The notes below the pieces were generated by a model. That model ran no database searches and was not told the DNA's origin. It saw only the letters and a list, made by a program, of their open reading frames with translations. A program made the position numbers and the translations under genes. 64,000 nucleotides of DNA from the NCBI RefSeq assembly GCF_018320785.1, contig NC_054865.1, positions 12,497,579 to 12,561,578 of the forward strand, written 5' to 3'. Below are positions 61,301-64,000 of this stretch, in pieces; position 1 is the first letter of the stretch, and every line of letters starts with the position of its first letter. The DNA comes from Cheilinus undulatus. Taxonomy: Eukaryota; Chordata; Actinopteri; Labriformes; Labridae.

Positions 61301-62412
61301 TCACAGTTCCACGCTTGAAGTCACTGATCTCTTCAGAACGACCCATTGATAGGCGTGTGATTTTATACACCTGTAGCAACAGGTCTGATTGAAGTACCTG
61401 AATTTAGTGATTAGCAGGCGCTAATACTTTTGCCTGATAGTGTACTTTTCTGAGGGCTGGCTCTGATTAGGTCTGATGCCGATATTTTAGATAACAGTTT
61501 AGCCATTGGCCAATAGCAAAACCATTGTTTTTTTGTTTGTTTTTTTGGTTACGTCTTTTGGTGTAAAAGTCCCACAAAGACATCAGTTTCTTTCATCTTT
61601 GACCTCAAAATGGATCAAAGGTTGTCCAACAACATCCTCTGCCCTGTTAACAATCTGTTCTCTAAATCAGCCATCAGGTGTCCTGAATGCTAACATTAAA
61701 GTCATCTTAATTTCCTTTTGTCAAACATTTACCCTTTTTACTATTTCTTTATTTCCTTTTTAATCCATGACAACTTCCTTTTCCCCGTGGAGGCTAATGT
61801 GTTCATAAACAGGAAGTCAGTTACCCTTAGTTTAAGATGGTACACATTTTCAAACAAGGCACCTGTTTTAGATGCAACATAGTGGAATTCACAATGCACC
61901 AAAAAGATGAGATTAGTTGTGGTTAACTTCAGAAATTCATTTGTAATAATATATGATGTTCTGGTGCAGCTAATTGGATGCCATCCTAACCAGCCTCTCT
62001 CTCCAGTATCAGGCAGCCACGTTGTGTGGGCACAGCAGAAACCACCAGGGGGGTTTAGGGAGAAAACATTGGTTCTTTGTTTGGCTAAGAGCTCTTTGTT
62101 GCCCAGCTTCCCAACATGCCTTGCCACCAGAAAGCTCTCCTCCTCCTCCTCTCTCCCTCTCTGTCACTCTCCCCTCCAGGATGACGGACTGTGAAAACAC
62201 TGGCCTACATTAGCAACATTTCCACCCTTGAGACTCCAGTCTGCACGCTAGCGAAATCCAATCTTGTAGTTGACCTCTTCCTGAACAAACATGGTGATTA
62301 GTGAGTGGACTCTCTCCTCCCTTCCTCTCCTCATTATTCTCTCTGTGTTTTTTCTCCTCTCGGTGAGCCAGCCGAGCCGCAGGGCCGCAGGAGAGAGCTG
62401 CTCCACAGCGAG
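40304..62412 (+). CDS. ulk3: Serine/threonine-protein kinase ULK3, 13 coding exons, 3' end outside window
   Basis: ULK3 regulates GLI factors in hedgehog signalling, autophagy and the ESCRT-III abscission checkpoint. Exons: 40304-40408, 41066-41206, 41672-41792, 42100-42195, 44150-44293, 44652-44734, 46557-46712, 46937-47042, 47173-47213, 47408-47510, 51615-51679, 52038-52116, 62372-62412. All have GT..AG borders and consistent phases, giving 427 codons; human ULK3 has 472 residues, so about 45 remain off-window. The start is the only ATG before the glycine loop. Kinase features: loop G22-S-G24, K45, likely helix-C E63, catalytic HLDLKPQN (136-143) with the HLD variant known for ULK3, DFG 155-157 and APE 179-181. 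Two MIT-type regions follow (about 283-350 and from about 373), the second ending [14 protein letters not shown]. The insert after NILL is three residues shorter than in human. All catalytic residues are present, so the kinase should be active. Confidence 0.94.
42357..43826. mobile_element. hAT-type element in ulk3 intron 4
   Basis: Left end AAGGGCTGCTCAATT and right end AATTGCTCAGCCCTA are inverse repeats with one mismatch at the outer base. The flanks ATTGATAC (42349-42356) and ATTAATAC (43827-43834) are an 8-bp target duplication with one change. At 1470 bp it has no intact transposase that I can read. Confidence 0.78.
46046..46059 (+). promoter_or_regulatory. CTCF-like motif in ulk3 intron 6
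   Basis: CCACTAGAGGGCCT matches the CTCF core consensus at 13 of 14 positions, failing at R in position 13. Motif match only. Confidence 0.22.
49289..49317. repeat. (CA)n microsatellite
   Basis: Fourteen uninterrupted CA units, followed by a run of A. Confidence 0.95.
49432..50046. mobile_element. Short hAT element nested in the Tc1 relic
   Basis: Left end TAGGGCTGGACAGTTAATTG and right end CAAATTGTTCACCCCTA are imperfect inverse repeats. GTTTTTAT follows the right end (50047-50054), and TTTTTTAT precedes the left end (49424-49431), an 8-bp duplication with one change. The AATTGCAATCGCAATATTGGGG interior matches a very common non-autonomous fish hAT family. At 615 bp it has no coding sequence. 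Confidence 0.75.
52227..52760. repeat. Dispersed transposon-like repeat of unassigned family
   Basis: The stretch ATGCAATGTTTTGCAAATCCC onward, with AACAACACATCTCAAAACAATAGGGACAGGGC and TAAAAGGAGCATTTTAGAGAAGCAGAGTCTCTCAG, has the wording of a widespread teleost interspersed repeat that I have seen before but cannot name safely. There is no coding frame. Confidence 0.4.
53018..54125. mobile_element. hAT element with perfect 8-bp target duplication in ulk3 intron 12
   Basis: Starts TAGGTTTGTTCCAATTTCGATACC and ends TTTCTGAACATCCCTA, imperfect inverse repeats of the TAGGGATGTTC type. GTCTTTAC is repeated exactly on both sides (53010-53017 and 54126-54133). Interior subterminal motifs TACCAGTATC / GGTATCAGATC recur. 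The long - strand frame at 53200-53640 has no domain that I can name. Confidence 0.85.
54134..54266. mobile_element. Right-end relic of the 49.4 kb-type hAT family
   Basis: TTGTTGTAAAATGTATGACGTGAGGAAC through AAATTGCAATCGTGATATTGGGC to CCCAAATTGTTCTGCCCTA repeats the last 115 bp of the element at 49432-50046 with moderate divergence. The younger element at 53018-54125 sits just to its left, apparently inserted into it. Confidence 0.65.
55906..57165 (+). pseudogene. Harbinger accessory Myb/SANT-like protein, two exons, frameshifted
   Basis: Exon 1 (55906-56037, donor GTAAAT) and exon 2 (57087 to about 57165, acceptor TTTCAG) join in phase at GC|A. Exon 1 opens [10 protein letters not shown] and, after a one-base slip in a run of seven A, continues [18 protein letters not shown] and [14 protein letters not shown]. 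Exon 2 adds [18 protein letters not shown]. This is the trihelix/Myb-like pattern (W, W and a K-Y pair) of the DNA-binding partner of Harbinger transposases, which helps import the transposase into the nucleus and bind the transposon ends. The frameshift makes it a pseudogene. Confidence 0.65.
56231..57052. mobile_element. Nested short element (GGTCTTTACACACTGGGTCCG ends) in the Myb-like gene intron
   Basis: Left end TAAAGGTCTTTACACACTGG and right end (inverse) TAATGGCCTTTGCACATTGG are imperfect inverse repeats, and the GGGTCCG motif is repeated internally (GGACCTTGCACACTGGGTCTGA at 56319-56340). It resembles a hAT-type miniature element. No target duplication is visible. Two similar GAGAGAGGGAGGAG..GGTGAG segments lie inside (56634-56672 and 56780-56820). 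Confidence 0.55.
57541..60240. other. ulk3 intron 12, no recognised gene
   Basis: About 2.7 kb of AT-rich intron. I see no domain-bearing frame, terminal repeat or target duplication. The frames at 58308, 59153 and 59435 are short and featureless. Confidence 0.35.
60246..61442 (-). mobile_element. Degenerate Tc1-like element in ulk3 intron 12
   Basis: The right end (inverse) is CACTATCAGGCAAAAGTATT and the left end reads GAGCAAAAATATTCTGACACC, the same family as 15442-16535. The - strand holds the transposase start ([14 protein letters not shown] at about 61345), a [13 protein letters not shown] segment, and the C-terminal part ([15 protein letters not shown] near 60455). Stops and frameshifts are frequent, so it is non-functional. 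Confidence 0.8.
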
Positions 62413-64000
62413 GTGAGTGGGTGAGGAGGGGCCTCTAGTTGAGTGCTTATGATAAAAAAAAAAATCTTCATCTAGAGGCCCCTCGGCTGATCACAGAGCA
62501 CATTGGATGCTTCATCACTTGATCTCTGAGCCTTTTTCAGCAGTCACATGTGCATGTTTTTGCTGTAGACGCCAAATAATGTTATCCATCATCTTTATTA
62601 CAGTTATACACACATACATCACTGTCTGATTTATAATGGGATACTTAAAGCACCTATAATCTATCAACAGTGAGTCTCATGACCACTTGGTCACAAAAAA
62701 GCACAGTTTTCAACCAAATCCCAAGATTCCCTCAGTTGGTCATACTTTTCTGACACCTTTGAAAACCTTTTGGTTTTGTTTTATGGCCTTCTAATGAGAA
62801 GTTTTGGTCCATGCCAAACTCAACTGTACTCTGCTGCGAAAAAAAAACAAAAATGGAGGCAACCTGATAATCATTAAGGAACAGGTAGCAGTTTAACAGG
62901 TAGAACCAGTCTTAAGAGTTCCAGAAACACAACTGGAAATGATTGCTGGTGCTTTCAGTACCTATCAGGTGTTTTTTAAGACTGCTCAGGGGCACCACTA
63001 GTCTTTAATAAGTCTTACAAAGTTTCAAAAGAGATTTTTTTCAAATTCAAGGCCTTAAAATTCATTGGAAAGTTCAGTTTTTTACTAGTGACATGTCTTA
63101 ATTTTTTGATGGAGTCTTGAAACATTATGAAATCATCAGTATCTACATAACATTATAAACTTAGCACAAAAGTAAGGAAATTAGTGTTTGGTAAATTATT
63201 TCTTTGTTGTAACAATGCCTCTTGGCATTAAATCTTATTCTGCTGGAAACCCTGTTTATTTCCCTTTTAAATGGTGCCACATACGTGAGGAAGATGCATT
63301 TCTGGGATTCCATGAGGATTTGCCTGTATATCAATGTTAGTAAAGTGTGACACATTCTTAGTTTTAAGAAAAGATTTTAAAATCCCTTACCCATGAACAA
63401 AAAGCATAATGAAGCAGCTTCATCACATGCATGGTGATTGCACAAGTTGTTTGCTGTCCTGTCTATGGTTAAGTGCCAGTAGCAGGATATCAGGATATAT
63501 GTTGTGTCAGCTCATCCCGCATCAAGTTGAAAATTTTCCAGGGGACTGGCAGGGGAAAGTCAGAGTAGTGGGTAGTGTCTAGATGAAAAATTCACACATT
63601 TAACTAACCAAGAAAAACCAGGGATATTTTTAGGAGATTTTTGCATTAAATATCTGACTTAATAATCAGTTTATCATTACAGTGTCAGTGTTACTACTGA
63701 TTCATAATGACTCAAGATCCATTAACAAAAATACTATGACAAGTAAAAAAGATTATAAAACTAAATAAGTTGTGAAAACATTACTGCAGGTGTGTAAAGT
63801 TACACCATGATTTACAATTGCTGAATTCCATTCATGCCGTACTTTGGCCCACCTCCTCCTTTCGTGCTGGTGCCAGGTAAGTGAGCCACACCCAAGCATG
63901 GAATAGCGCACTCACACTGGTCAAATTAACTGACTCTGGGCTCCATTGGCCCACGCATGGTAAATGCGTATACGTATAAATAAGAAATAAGATAAGTGCA
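62413..64000. other. ulk3 intron 13 to window end, nothing recognised
   Basis: After the donor GTGAGTG of exon 13 the sequence is AT-rich. I looked for the last ULK3 exon(s), which should encode about 45 residues of the second MIT region and the C terminus, and did not find them. Confidence 0.4.

Noticed and set aside
61741-62127. 128-codon - strand frame near ulk3 exon 13
   Set aside because: No domain; overlaps repeat-like sequence and a CT-rich tract before the exon.

Overview
The window is eukaryotic, almost certainly from a ray-finned fish. Its genes are split by introns with GT..AG boundaries, the background is AT-rich, and much of the non-coding DNA is cut-and-paste transposons of families abundant in teleosts (Tc1/mariner, hAT, PIF/Harbinger). 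Two genes, tars3 and ulk3, map to chromosome 15q in humans, so their closeness here fits conserved vertebrate linkage. I do not name a species.

Layout. (1) 1-829, + strand: the last two exons of a PIM-like serine/threonine kinase, truncated by the window start. (2) About 1.1-13.7 kb: an accessory block with a broken Tc1-like element, several miniature elements, a 3 kb palindrome-rich array duplicated in tandem (4.69-7.75 kb), a hAT element with a perfect 8-bp target duplication (8502-9816), a three-exon Harbinger transposase gene with an open reading frame (10172-12851, - strand) and a LINE tail. (3) 14478-34186, - strand: a complete 19-exon gene for a cytoplasmic-type threonyl-tRNA synthetase, called tars3 (tarsl2). 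It encodes 812 residues; every exon junction was checked for phase. Intron 10 holds a 1.56 kb Tc1 element and a 1.86 kb tandem duplication. (4) 34.2-40.3 kb: the space between tars3 and ulk3, which are divergently transcribed, with an internally deleted Tc1 element sitting in a (TA)n microsatellite, a (CTAT)n tract and candidate regulatory motifs. (5) 40304-62412, + strand: thirteen coding exons (427 residues) of ulk3, an autophagy/hedgehog-type kinase with MIT domains. The last exon or exons lie beyond the window. Its 10.3 kb intron 12 holds a Harbinger-type element with a Myb-like gene, hAT elements and a Tc1 relic. (6) 62413-64000: nothing recognised.

The three host genes do not form a pathway. 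tars3 charges tRNA-Thr, ulk3 is a signalling kinase and the PIM-like gene is a separate kinase. The unusual content is in the mobile DNA: nested insertions dated by intact target duplications, a Harbinger transposase whose expected catalytic glutamate reads as lysine, a hAT insertion 14 bp from a tars3 splice donor, and a 60-bp near-perfect hairpin carrying hammerhead-like boxes. I found no tRNA, rRNA or CRISPR array, and no wholly new system that I could defend.
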